Part shown: piece by piece, positions 1 to 7,208 of the stretch | How the letters are laid out: each line of letters starts with the position of its first letter | Numbering within the stretch: the stretch's first letter is position 1 | Assembly (NCBI GenBank): GCA_022712315.1 | Contig: JALAGS010000208.1 | Span: 1 to 38,441 of the forward strand | Direction of reading: 5' to 3' | DNA length: 38,441 nt | Source: Sphingobacterium sp. | Lineage (GTDB): Bacteria; Bacteroidota; Bacteroidia; Sphingobacteriales; Sphingobacteriaceae | The notes under the pieces: generated by a model | What the model was told of the DNA's origin: nothing | The model's database searches: none | The model's input: the letters and a program-made list of their open reading frames with translations, nothing else | Position numbers and translations under genes: made by a program

Positions 1-3
1 AAG

Positions 4-150
4 CTATGCGAAAAAAAATGCCAATACAATTACGATAATAATACAAGCAATCATAATGTATTTATTCAATTGGCTATTTTTCTCACCTTCGTCACTTTTA
101 TAGTGATAATCTCGTTTGTTGGGCAAATTCATAAGCTTGTTTTTATTCAT
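4..150 (-). CDS. small single-pass membrane protein (48 aa)
   Basis: This short reading frame has an ATG at 148-150 and a TAG at 4-6. About 30 charged and polar residues (it begins MNKNKLMNLPNKRDYHYKSD) are followed by one hydrophobic stretch, IMIACIIIVIVLAFFFA, that runs to the C-terminus. That arrangement suggests a tail-anchored or single-pass inner-membrane protein with a cytoplasmic N-terminus. It begins 26 bases after the rlmH stop on the same strand, so it is probably read from the rlmH transcript. No family or function is recognised. The clean charged-then-hydrophobic pattern argues that it is real, but it has no homology support here. Confidence 0.55.
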   Translation of the reverse strand: MNKNKLMNLPNKRDYHYKSDEGEKNSQLNKYIMIACIIIVIVLAFFFA

Positions 151-176
151 GATGAAGTTACGGACTTTTTTCCATA

Positions 177-650
177 TTATTCGTGATGGTAAGGTTCGCC
201 CTTCATAATGGAAAATGCTCGATAGAGCTGTTCCGTAAAAAATAACCGAATCATTTGATGTGAAAAAGTCATCTTTGATAAAGAGATTTTTGAATCTGCT
301 CGATCATAAATTTTTTGATCAAAACCATAAGGCCCACCAATAATAAACACCATATGTTGAATGCTTTGTACCATCATTTTTTCCAAATAAGCAGAAAATT
401 CCAAGGAACGATATTCTTTCCCATGTTCGTCCAACAGCACTACTAAATCCTGCGGCTGCAATTGTTTCAAGATCAAAAGGGCTTCCTTATCCTTCTGCTG
501 TTCAACAGAAAGATTCTTAACATTCTTGATGTCTGGAATCACCACAATATTAAAGTTCACATAAAACTTTAATCGCTTAATATACTTTTCAATACCTTCG
601 ATCAGATATTTATCATCTGTTTTACCTATGCAAAGTAACGTTATTTTCAT
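177..650 (-). CDS. rlmH: 23S rRNA (pseudouridine1915-N3)-methyltransferase RlmH
   Basis: RlmH is a SPOUT-class methyltransferase that uses S-adenosylmethionine to methylate pseudouridine 1915 in helix 69 of 23S rRNA on assembled 70S ribosomes. The 157-residue length is normal for the family. It opens MKITLLCIGKT and carries the trefoil-knot cofactor segment FIIGGPYGFDQ near residues 103-113. The conserved C-terminal region SKMTFSHQMIRLFFTEQLYRAFSI is followed by YHH near the end. The protein acts as a cytoplasmic homodimer. The start is the ATG at 648-650. A 48-residue membrane protein gene follows 26 bases downstream. Confidence 0.95.
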   Translation of the reverse strand: MKITLLCIGKTDDKYLIEGIEKYIKRLKFYVNFNIVVIPDIKNVKNLSVEQQKDKEALLILKQLQPQDLVVLLDEHGKEYRSLEFSAYLEKMMVQSIQHMVFIIGGPYGFDQKIYDRADSKISLSKMTFSHQMIRLFFTEQLYRAFSIMKGEPYHHE

Positions 651-1135
651 CTAGATAATTTTCTATTTTTCTCTGTGAGCAATACAATAAGAACAGTCCT
701 CTTTTTTAACGAAGAGCGAGATCTGATTGGAACCACATTAAAATCATCTTAAAACATCCCCAAAGAAGCTCCTGTTAAATACTTTCCTTGTTTACCTAAT
801 CTGCATTGTCCTATGGGACAAAGTTCCGATTTTATTTAATAATAACGGCAAACAAAAAGATGAAAAACATTAATGAGAGTTATTCGTTTAATTATAAAAC
901 ATTTATTTTTCCCTAACAAATATGAAGCATTACAACAGGGATAGATAAAAGCATCGTTTTCATAAAATTTGAATAGGTCAAACTATAGGCTACAACAATT
1001 AGAATAAATGGGTCTTCATCGCTGTAATTTTACCGATGAAAAGATCCTTGCGTTAAACTAAACTCTTCAATATAAATCTAAAGCCGGAAATATTAACCTG
1101 ATTTTACAAACACTAGGAATGCCAACAAATCAAGT
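651..1135. other. intergenic region without a recognised gene
   Basis: These 485 bases separate the divergent rlmH and DUF3078 genes. The DNA is AT-rich. I found no convincing open frame, no RNA gene, and no pair of -33 and -7 promoter elements with correct spacing on either strand. The promoters of both flanking genes must lie here but I cannot place them. Confidence 0.5.
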
Positions 1136-2035
1136 ATGCACATGAAAATAATAAAATTTATCATCCTTATTGCTATTACTTTACCAGTACATAAAGCACA
1201 CAGTCAGGTAGCTGCAGCAGACAGCACCAAAACATGGATTATCAAAGGGGAAAACACCTTTTTGATCAACCAAAGTTCATTTTCCAACTGGGCTGCAGGT
1301 GGGGTAAACTCATTTTCCGGCAACCTAACGCTCAATTATGACTTCAATTACAAGAAAGGAAAATGGTCATGGGACAATAAAGTCCTGGCAGCTTACGGAC
1401 TAACCTTTCAAAAAGAATCGGACTGGCGAAAAAATGACGACCGATTCGTATTAAACAGCTTGTTAGGCCATCAAGCATCTCAATACTGGCTATATACATT
1501 CTTTTTAAATTTCAACACCCAATTTGCCGATGGTTATGACTATACAGAATCCCCCAAAAAACGAATATCAAGGTTTTTAGCCCCAGCGTATTTGAGCTTC
1601 GGACCTGGTTTTGCATACAAAAGATCTGATAACCTCAGATTCAACCTCTCCCCTGCGGCGCTCAGATTTGTATTTGTAAGAGACACACTCTTATCTACAC
1701 GATACGGGCTCGACCCAAACAGCAAATCCCGTACGGAATTCGGTGCTTCATTTGATGCTTATTATAAAGTAAACCTAATGGAAAATATTTCGTTTGAAAA
1801 TATACTAAAGCTCTATTCAAACTATCTGGACAAGCCACAGAATGTAGACATTGACTACACAGCGAATCTTTTTATGAAGGTAAACAAGTTTATTACAGTC
1901 AATGCAGGCGTACAGATGATCTATGATGACAATACAGCTATCCCGATTATTAAAGAGGGCGTTGAAGTGGGGAAGAGAAATTCTGCACTTCAAATCAGAC
2001 AAATTGTTGGCGCGGGTGTAACGTATAAATTTTAA
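1136..2035 (+). CDS. DUF3078 domain-containing protein, probable outer-membrane beta-barrel
   Basis: This 299-residue protein (297 if the second ATG at 1142 is used) has a signal peptide, MKIIKFIILIAITLPVHKAHS, with likely cleavage before QVAAADS. The mature part begins WIIKGENTFLINQSSFSNWA and continues with GGVNSFSGN, the hallmark of DUF3078 proteins of Bacteroidetes. The rest alternates short amphipathic strands rich in Tyr, Phe and Asn, and it ends in TYKF. An aromatic C-terminal residue is typical of outer-membrane barrels. The family has no established biochemical role. The gene stands alone on the plus strand and converges with dnaB across a shared terminator. Confidence 0.85.
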   Translation: MHMKIIKFIILIAITLPVHKAHSQVAAADSTKTWIIKGENTFLINQSSFSNWAAGGVNSFSGNLTLNYDFNYKKGKWSWDNKVLAAYGLTFQKESDWRKNDDRFVLNSLLGHQASQYWLYTFFLNFNTQFADGYDYTESPKKRISRFLAPAYLSFGPGFAYKRSDNLRFNLSPAALRFVFVRDTLLSTRYGLDPNSKSRTEFGASFDAYYKVNLMENISFENILKLYSNYLDKPQNVDIDYTANLFMKVNKFITVNAGVQMIYDDNTAIPIIKEGVEVGKRNSALQIRQIVGAGVTYKF

Positions 2036-2100
2036 AAATCAGATAAGACAACGGCAAAAAATCAACACACAACAAGCAAGGATCAACTCGTTATAAGCAA

Positions 2101-2130
2101 AAAAACCGAATTCAAATCATTCGGTTTTTT
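2101..2130. terminator. bidirectional terminator between DUF3078 gene and dnaB
   Basis: A 10-bp stem, AAAAACCGAA (2101-2110) with TTCGGTTTTT (2120-2129), closes a 9-base loop. The A and T tracts lie within the stem, so it can act for both convergent genes. Confidence 0.8.
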
Positions 2131-2163
2131 CTATTATTAGGAATACTTACGTAAAATTAACCA

Positions 2164-3774
2164 CTAAAAGGGTGCATCATCAGGCATATCGTTCATTCGA
2201 GATGGCATAGTAATACCACCACTGAAGCCACCCCCACTAAAATCATCAGCAAAGTTTGGCGATGGGTTTAATGCCGAGGCGGAAAATGTAGCGGGTGCAT
2301 CTCCGAAACCATCTCCACCACCCATACCAGAAAACTCATCTTCCAGATCCACAAACTTCACAAACTTACCCACAAAGCGAAGCGGAACAATTCCAGTCTC
2401 ACCATTACGGTGCTTTGCAATAATAACCTCACCAACACCAGCAGTAGGGCGTCCTTCCTCATCCTCAGTTAAACCATAGTATTCGGGTCTATACAAGAAA
2501 AGAACCATATCCGCATCCTGCTCAATAGAGCCAGACTCCCTCAAATCGGACAACATTGGACGTTTACTATTTCCAGGTCTTGATTCCACCGCGCGACTCA
2601 ACTGCGACAATGCCAAAACAGGAATATTCAATTCCTTAGCAACAGATTTCAAAGCCCGCGAGATACTACCGATTTCCTGCTCACGGTTCCCCCCACCTTT
2701 ACCTTCGGCTTTCCCATGCATTAGCTGTAAGTAATCGACAATTACCATCTGAATATCGTATTGCGCCTTTAAACGTCTACATTTCGCTCTAAATTCGAAT
2801 ACGTTCAACGCTGGTGTATCATCAATAATAATGGGCGCATCTGTTAACCGGCCAATCCGCGAATGTAACTGCTGCCATTCATGATCTGCAAGATTTCCCT
2901 TTTTCAATTTTTCTTGCTCAATTTCCGTTTCACCAGCTATCAGACGATTAACAAGCTGAACGGATGACATTTCCAGAGAGAATACAGCTACTGCTTTGCC
3001 ATGTTCCACAGCAGCATTACGCGCTACAGAAAGTACAAATGCCGTCTTTCCCATTGCTGGACGGGCTGCAATAATAACGAGATCGGAGGGCTGCCAACCA
3101 GACGTCATGCGGTCCAGGGCAGTTAAGCCCGATGGTACACCTGTCAGACCATCTGTACGATCACGCAGCATTTCAAGATTAGAAATCGCCTCACGCATGA
3201 TATCATCCATCTTTCTGGAGTCTCTTCGCAAATTGTTCTGCGCGATATCAAATAAGCTTTTTTCCGCATGATCTAAAAGATCGAAGATATCTGAAGTTTC
3301 ATCATATGAACTATTAATAATTTCGGTAGAAACTTTGATAAGCTCACGCTGGATATATTTTTGAGAAATAATACGTGCATGATACTCAATATTCGCCGCA
3401 GAAACAACCCGATCAGTCAACTGCGTAATGTAATAGGCGCCACCTACCATTTCCAGCGATCCCATCCTTCTAAGCTCAGACGTAACGGTTAAGATGTCAA
3501 TAGGCGAAGTTTTTTGAAAAAGGCCAAAAATTGCTTCGAAGATCTTTTGATGAGATTCTTTATAAAAGGATTCTGGTTTTAAAATATCAATGATTTCACT
3601 CAGCGCATTTTTTTCAAGCATCAATGCCCCCAGGACGGCTTCTTCAAGATCTACTGCCTGAGGAGGAAGTTTGCCCAAGCCGCTCACCAAATTATTTAAT
3701 TTGGTACGCCGCTCACCATAATTACCTCGTTTGTTATCCGTATTACCCGCTTCAAAATTACTGTCGTTCATCAT
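2164..3774 (-). CDS. dnaB: replicative DNA helicase DnaB
   Basis: DnaB is the hexameric 5'-3' helicase that unwinds DNA at the replication fork and interacts with primase. The 536-residue protein has an N-terminal DnaB domain (about residues 38-145: LPPQAVDLEEAVLGALMLE onward). The RecA-like ATPase domain follows, with Walker A AARPAMGKTAF near 236-246 and Walker B MVIVDYLQLM near 343-352. SQLSRAVESRP and LRESGSIEQDAD are typical motif 3 and 4 segments. The C-terminal tail after about residue 485 is rich in Gly, Asp, Pro and Phe and looks disordered. No intein interrupts it. The start is either of two adjacent ATG codons (3774 or 3771). Confidence 0.97.
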   Translation of the reverse strand: MMNDSNFEAGNTDNKRGNYGERRTKLNNLVSGLGKLPPQAVDLEEAVLGALMLEKNALSEIIDILKPESFYKESHQKIFEAIFGLFQKTSPIDILTVTSELRRMGSLEMVGGAYYITQLTDRVVSAANIEYHARIISQKYIQRELIKVSTEIINSSYDETSDIFDLLDHAEKSLFDIAQNNLRRDSRKMDDIMREAISNLEMLRDRTDGLTGVPSGLTALDRMTSGWQPSDLVIIAARPAMGKTAFVLSVARNAAVEHGKAVAVFSLEMSSVQLVNRLIAGETEIEQEKLKKGNLADHEWQQLHSRIGRLTDAPIIIDDTPALNVFEFRAKCRRLKAQYDIQMVIVDYLQLMHGKAEGKGGGNREQEIGSISRALKSVAKELNIPVLALSQLSRAVESRPGNSKRPMLSDLRESGSIEQDADMVLFLYRPEYYGLTEDEEGRPTAGVGEVIIAKHRNGETGIVPLRFVGKFVKFVDLEDEFSGMGGGDGFGDAPATFSASALNPSPNFADDFSGGGFSGGITMPSRMNDMPDDAPF

Positions 3775-3802
3775 GATATTATATCAGAAATATAGCTTTT
3801 GC

Positions 3803-3835
3803 TATCCTTAAAATCTAGATAGGATAACAAATGTA
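3803..3835 (-). promoter_or_regulatory. possible dnaB promoter -7 box with a downstream inverted repeat
   Basis: On the minus strand TACATTTG (3828-3835) fits the Bacteroidetes -7 consensus TAnnTTTG, but no TTTG or TTG lies at the expected distance upstream. Immediately downstream, TATCCT (3803-3808) and AGGATA (3821-3826) form an inverted repeat at the expected transcript start. It could be an operator or a 5' hairpin. Confidence 0.35.
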
Positions 3836-3938
3836 TAAAAAATAAAATTCACCTCCATAAGGAATTACAAACATGTAAATCCCTCCCTCAGGCCGTATGC
3901 CTCAAAAAGCTTTGAAGGACATATATTTACACCATTAG

Positions 3939-3961
3939 TTTTCAACAGTAAATGTTGAAAA
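3939..3961. repeat. 9-bp perfect inverted repeat between dnaB and ubiE
   Basis: TTTTCAACA (3939-3947) and TGTTGAAAA (3953-3961) are perfect inverted copies around GTAAA. The repeat lies in the 382-base divergent region between dnaB and ubiE. No terminator-type T tract follows on either strand, and it is not near a recognisable promoter. It may be a protein-binding site. Confidence 0.5.
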
Positions 3962-4144
3962 GATGTTAAAAACTAATATTCCACACTAAAAATCAATACA
4001 TTAAAAAATGTTAACAATTTAAATTATTGTGAATAAGCAAAAAGCTAAAAATAAAACAATTCTGCTGACTGTAATCAAAGGCAACGCGTTATTTTTATAT
4101 AAAAACAAATCCCTTTTTTAGCGCTAAAAAATATTCTTATGTTG

Positions 4145-4152
4145 TATATTTG
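4145..4152 (+). promoter_or_regulatory. probable ubiE promoter -7 element
   Basis: TATATTTG matches TAnnTTTG exactly and ends 4 bases before the ATG at 4157. Transcription would then begin at or next to the start codon, which implies a leaderless or nearly leaderless mRNA. A clear -33 TTTG is not seen; only a T tract occurs near 4114-4119. Confidence 0.5.
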
Positions 4153-4156
4153 TAAA

Positions 4157-4897
4157 ATGACGCACGATTCCTCCACATTAAAACCCTACAAAGACACCAA
4201 TGACGGGAAGAAGAAACAGGTAGCAGATATGTTCGACAACATTTCTCATTCCTATGATTTCTTGAATCATTTCATGTCCTTGGGAATTGATATTATATGG
4301 CGCAAAAAAGCCATTAATGCCTTAAAGTCCATAAAACCGCAGCTCATGTTGGATGTGGCTACGGGAACTGGTGATTTTGCTTTGGAATCAATTAAAATAT
4401 TGAATCCCAAAAAGATTATTGGTGTGGACATCTCCCAGGGAATGCTTGACGTCGCCAAGAAGAAGATTGCAAATAAAGGATTAGAAAATCAATTTGAAGT
4501 GCAACTGGGAGACTCCGAAAGGCTTCAGTTCGAAGATAATACTTTCGACGCCGTTACCGTGGCATTTGGCGTACGAAATTTTGAAAATCTAGAAAAAGGC
4601 TTATCAGACATCTATCGTGTGTTAAAACCCGGAGGGAAAGCTATTATTTTAGAATTTTCAAACCCGAAGAAATTCCCAATTAAGCAGTTGTACAATTTTT
4701 ATTTCAAATTTATCACGCCCACCATTGGAAAATTCTTTTCAAAGGATTCCAGCGCGTATGAATACTTACCAGAATCTGTTGCTCAATTTCCAGATGGACA
4801 AAAATTCGTTGCCATAAATAAAAAGGCAGGTTTTAACGAAACTATTGTTAGGCCACAAACATTTGGCATCTGTACAATCTATGTGGCTACAAAATAG
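4157..4897 (+). CDS. ubiE: demethylmenaquinone methyltransferase UbiE/MenG
   Basis: This class I SAM-dependent methyltransferase performs the last step of menaquinone synthesis, C-methylation of demethylmenaquinone. Menaquinone is the usual respiratory quinone in this phylum. The protein has the family opening VADMFDNISHSYDFLNHFMSLGID..WR. The SAM-binding motif LDVATGTGDFALE is followed by GVDIS and the motif VTVAFGVRNFENLEKGL. The C-terminal part contains YEYLPESVAQFPDG. I place the start at the ATG at 4157 (MTHDSSTL, 246 aa). The in-frame ATG at 4139 lies upstream of or inside the promoter -7 box TATATTTG and would add the odd peptide MLYICK. An SDR gene follows 61 bases downstream. Confidence 0.93.
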   Translation: MTHDSSTLKPYKDTNDGKKKQVADMFDNISHSYDFLNHFMSLGIDIIWRKKAINALKSIKPQLMLDVATGTGDFALESIKILNPKKIIGVDISQGMLDVAKKKIANKGLENQFEVQLGDSERLQFEDNTFDAVTVAFGVRNFENLEKGLSDIYRVLKPGGKAIILEFSNPKKFPIKQLYNFYFKFITPTIGKFFSKDSSAYEYLPESVAQFPDGQKFVAINKKAGFNETIVRPQTFGICTIYVATK

Positions 4898-4958
4898 CTC
4901 CCTAGAATCTAATTTGAGTCAACACTGATTAAATTTTAATGTCAACAAGTTACCATAT

Positions 4959-5720
4959 ATGACTAAGACAGTTTTTATCACAGGAGCAAGTTCCGGAATC
5001 GGTCAGGCTTGTGCGGAAGTTCTAGCGAAAGAGGGTTACAATCTTTTACTTTGCGCACGCAGATTAAATCGTTTAGAAAAATTAAAAGATACACTGCTTA
5101 AGGCATATCCGACAATACAAATACATATTTTTGAACTCGATGTTCGAGATGCTGAACAAGTTGCCAATCAAATTGATGGTCTCCCCCAAGAGTGGAAGAA
5201 AATCAATATCCTAATCAACAATGCTGGATTGAGCCAGGGACTGGATCCTATTCAGGATGGTGATATTGGAGATTGGGACAGAATGATTGATACAAATATC
5301 AAAGGCCTGCTCTATGTAAGTAAAGCGGTAATTCCGCTTATGGATACCGAAAACGGTGCCCACATTGTTAATTTAGGATCCATTGCGGGGAAAGAGGTTT
5401 ATCCCAATGGGAATGTCTATTGTGCAACCAAACATGCTGTTGATGCACTGACGAAAGCTATGCGTATCGACTTATTGCAAAAAGGCATTAAAGTTACCTC
5501 TATTGATCCTGGAATGGTTGAAACAGAGTTTTCTGAAGTGCGGTTTCACGGAGATCGCGAAAGGGCTAAAAACGTTTATAATGGTGTACAGCCCCTGACT
5601 GGACATGACATTGCTGAGACTATACTTTTTGTCATTACACGACCTGCACATGTCAATATAAATGATCTCTTAATAATGCCTACTGCACAGGCAACAGGCA
5701 CGATTGTTAATCGAAAATAA
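4959..5720 (+). CDS. SDR family NAD(P)-dependent oxidoreductase (YdfG-like)
   Basis: This classical short-chain dehydrogenase of 253 residues has the cofactor motif TGASSGIGQ near the N-terminus. ARR follows the second strand, which suggests a preference for NADP. It also has NNAG, the catalytic Ser in LGSIAG and the YxxxK pair in YCATKHAVDAL. The C-terminal region (TEFSEVRFHGDRERAKNVY and PAHVNINDLLIMPTAQ) closely resembles E. coli YdfG, a 3-hydroxy acid dehydrogenase that also reduces malonic semialdehyde. Substrate assignment by this resemblance is an inference. The gene ends 10 bases before the yqeY-type gene, so the two are probably co-transcribed. Confidence 0.9.
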   Translation: MTKTVFITGASSGIGQACAEVLAKEGYNLLLCARRLNRLEKLKDTLLKAYPTIQIHIFELDVRDAEQVANQIDGLPQEWKKINILINNAGLSQGLDPIQDGDIGDWDRMIDTNIKGLLYVSKAVIPLMDTENGAHIVNLGSIAGKEVYPNGNVYCATKHAVDALTKAMRIDLLQKGIKVTSIDPGMVETEFSEVRFHGDRERAKNVYNGVQPLTGHDIAETILFVITRPAHVNINDLLIMPTAQATGTIVNRK

Positions 5721-5730
5721 TTAAAATATT

Positions 5731-6180
5731 ATGTCATTAGAACTACAAATAAACCAAGACATCAAGGCGGCAATGATCGCAAAAGATACAGCAAAATTAC
5801 GCGGTTTACGCGCCATCAAAGCAGCTATTCTCTTAGCAAAAACGGAAAAAGGTCATTCTGAAGATCTTAACCAAGAAGCTGAGATTAAAGTTTTACAAAA
5901 ACTTGTCAAACAACGTCGTGAATCTGCTGAAATTTATAAGACTCAAAACCGCGAAGATCTTTATGCAATTGAAGTTGAGGAAGAAAAAGTTATTGAGGCT
6001 TATTTACCAAAACAACTAAGCAAAGAAGAAGTTGAAGCGATAGTCAAAGCAATTATTGTAGAAACAGGAGCTTCTTCCATTAAGGATATGGGTAAAGTGA
6101 TGGGCGCGGCAAATCAAAAGCTCGCTGGACAAGCTGACGGTAAAACGATCTCTGAGGTTGTTAAAAGTCTTCTCGCATAA
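5731..6180 (+). CDS. GatB/YqeY domain-containing protein
   Basis: This 149-residue protein is a stand-alone YqeY domain, related to the C-terminal tail domain of the GatB subunit of tRNA amidotransferase. The opening MSLELQINQDIKAAMIAKDTAKLRGLRAIKAAI and the C-terminal segment IKDMGKVMGAANQKLAGQADGKTISEVVKSLL are typical. It is helical, soluble and of normal length. The molecular role of free YqeY proteins is not settled; a tRNA-related role is assumed from the GatB link. It lies 10 bases after the SDR gene and is followed at once by a strong terminator. Confidence 0.92.
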   Translation: MSLELQINQDIKAAMIAKDTAKLRGLRAIKAAILLAKTEKGHSEDLNQEAEIKVLQKLVKQRRESAEIYKTQNREDLYAIEVEEEKVIEAYLPKQLSKEEVEAIVKAIIVETGASSIKDMGKVMGAANQKLAGQADGKTISEVVKSLLA

Positions 6181-6195
6181 AAATTTCAAATCAAT

Positions 6196-6257
6196 AGAGT
6201 CAAATTAAATTGGTATCTCTTCACCAGATATATCTGATTTAATTTGACTCTTTTTTA
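6196..6257 (+). terminator. long-stem terminator after the YqeY gene
   Basis: A perfect 15-bp stem, AGAGTCAAATTAAAT (6196-6210) with ATTTAATTTGACTCT (6237-6251), is followed by a T tract. The 26-base loop contains the palindrome AGATATATCT. The next start codon lies only about 10-15 bases after the T tract. Confidence 0.85.
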
Positions 6258-6265
6258 TTTCAACT

Positions 6266-6718
6266 ATGGCCTTACAGTGGAACCTGAAGAAATTTGACGA
6301 ATTCAGCAACAAGGAACTATATCGTATTCTGAAGTTGCGAATGGAAGTTTTTGTTTTAGAACAAGAATGCCTATACCCTGAATTGGACGATAAGGATTTC
6401 GCGTGTCTTCATCTTTGGGCGGAACAAGAAGGCAGCATTCTAGCTTACACGAGATTAGTTCCGCCTGGACTTTCGTACCCACAGGCATCAATAGGACGGG
6501 TTATTGTCGCAGAACAAGCACGGGGCACCGGCCTTAGCCAACAACTCATGATTAGTTCGATCGAATCTGTAGCTAAAGAATTTGGCGTCAATGACATACA
6601 GATTGGTGCGCAATTTCATTTAAAATCATTTTATGAAAAATTAGGGTTTGAACAGGTCTCTGACCCTTATCCCGATTATGGAATTCTTCATATCGATATG
6701 ATTAAATCCCCTATTTAA
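6266..6718 (+). CDS. elaA: ElaA-type GNAT family N-acetyltransferase
   Basis: This 150-residue GNAT protein resembles ElaA across its whole length. The N-terminal LKLRMEVFVLEQECLYPELDD segment, the acetyl-CoA pyrophosphate loop in IGRVIVAEQARGTGLSQQLM (canonical RGxGxA is RGTGLS here), IGAQFHLKSFYEKLGFE and the C-terminal GILHIDM all fit. It would transfer acetyl from acetyl-CoA to an unknown amine. The gene lies directly after a strong terminator, yet I see no separate promoter, so it may depend on read-through. DUF423 and CLC genes follow on the same strand. Confidence 0.88.
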   Translation: MALQWNLKKFDEFSNKELYRILKLRMEVFVLEQECLYPELDDKDFACLHLWAEQEGSILAYTRLVPPGLSYPQASIGRVIVAEQARGTGLSQQLMISSIESVAKEFGVNDIQIGAQFHLKSFYEKLGFEQVSDPYPDYGILHIDMIKSPI

Positions 6719-6728
6719 TAAATTTACT

Positions 6729-7103
6729 ATGCAAAACTTCGTCATTATCACAGCTGCATTATTTGGAGCATTTGCTATCATATTAGGAGCCTTTGGAGCA
6801 CATGCTTTCAAAAAGATTTTATCAACTGAAAAACTGGAATCTTTTGAAGTCGGCGTTCGGTATCAAATGTATGCAGCTCTTACTTTGTTAATTATAGGGT
6901 TTAACTTCTCCTTTGAACAGCAGTCTGAGCGAGTTGCATTCTATCTTATCACTTTAGGGGCTATTCTATTCTCCGTAAGTATTTATTTTCTATCATTTGC
7001 GGAATACTGGAAAAAAAATCTAAAGTTTCTTGGACCAATTACCCCACTTGGCGGTTTGCTTATGATCGCAGGCTGGGTTGCTATCATCATTCGTTTTTTG
7101 TAA
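6729..7103 (+). CDS. DUF423 small membrane protein (YgdD-like)
   Basis: This 124-residue integral membrane protein has four predicted transmembrane segments. It contains the DUF423 signature AIILGAFGAHAFKKIL near the N-terminus, then FEVGVRYQMYAALTLLIIG and GPITPLGGLLMIAGWVAI. The family is widespread in bacteria and has no established function. The gene begins 10 bases after the ElaA-type gene and is surely co-transcribed with it. Its stop codon TAA is itself the first part of the -7 box of the next gene's promoter (7101-7108). Confidence 0.9.
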   Translation: MQNFVIITAALFGAFAIILGAFGAHAFKKILSTEKLESFEVGVRYQMYAALTLLIIGFNFSFEQQSERVAFYLITLGAILFSVSIYFLSFAEYWKKNLKFLGPITPLGGLLMIAGWVAIIIRFL

Positions 7104-7108
7104 ATTTG
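7078..7108 (+). promoter_or_regulatory. promoter of the CLC-F gene
   Basis: TTG (7078-7080), a 20-base spacer and TAAATTTG (7101-7108) give a full Bacteroidetes-type promoter. It overlaps the 3' end of the DUF423 gene. Transcription would start near 7115, exactly at the 5' edge of the riboswitch aptamer. Confidence 0.7.
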
Positions 7109-7116
7109 AAATAAAT

Positions 7117-7208
7117 ATGGCAATGATGTCTGCCCTGAACCGCCTCAAAAAGCTGATGACGTCTACTTTTTTAGTATAAAACAACAATTTTATATAAAAT
7201 GTAGACTT
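7117..7208 (+). ncRNA. fluoride riboswitch (crcB motif) with translational expression platform
   Basis: The stretch from 7119 matches the fluoride (crcB) aptamer as I know it: GGCAATGATGTCTGCC, then a middle segment, then GCTGATGACGTCTACT (7152-7167). GGCA (7119-7122) pairs with TGCC (7131-7134), and GATGTC (7125-7130) pairs with GACGTC (7158-7163) with one G-U. The aptamer 3' end GTCTAC (7161-7166) is also perfectly complementary to GTAGAC (7201-7206), two bases before the start codon. That alternative helix is extended by TTTT/AAAA and an inner TATAAAA/TTTTATA hairpin (7175-7194). Without fluoride this long hairpin should hide the ribosome site; with fluoride the aptamer would compete for GTCTAC and free it. 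The internal hairpin of the aptamer looks short. The downstream gene fits the call independently. Confidence 0.85.

Noticed and set aside
7117..7179. 20-codon frame (MAMMSALNRLKKL...) in the CLC-F leader that looks like a leader peptide
   Set aside because: It coincides with the fluoride aptamer core, whose conserved bases explain the sequence; it contains no codon run relevant to the gene.
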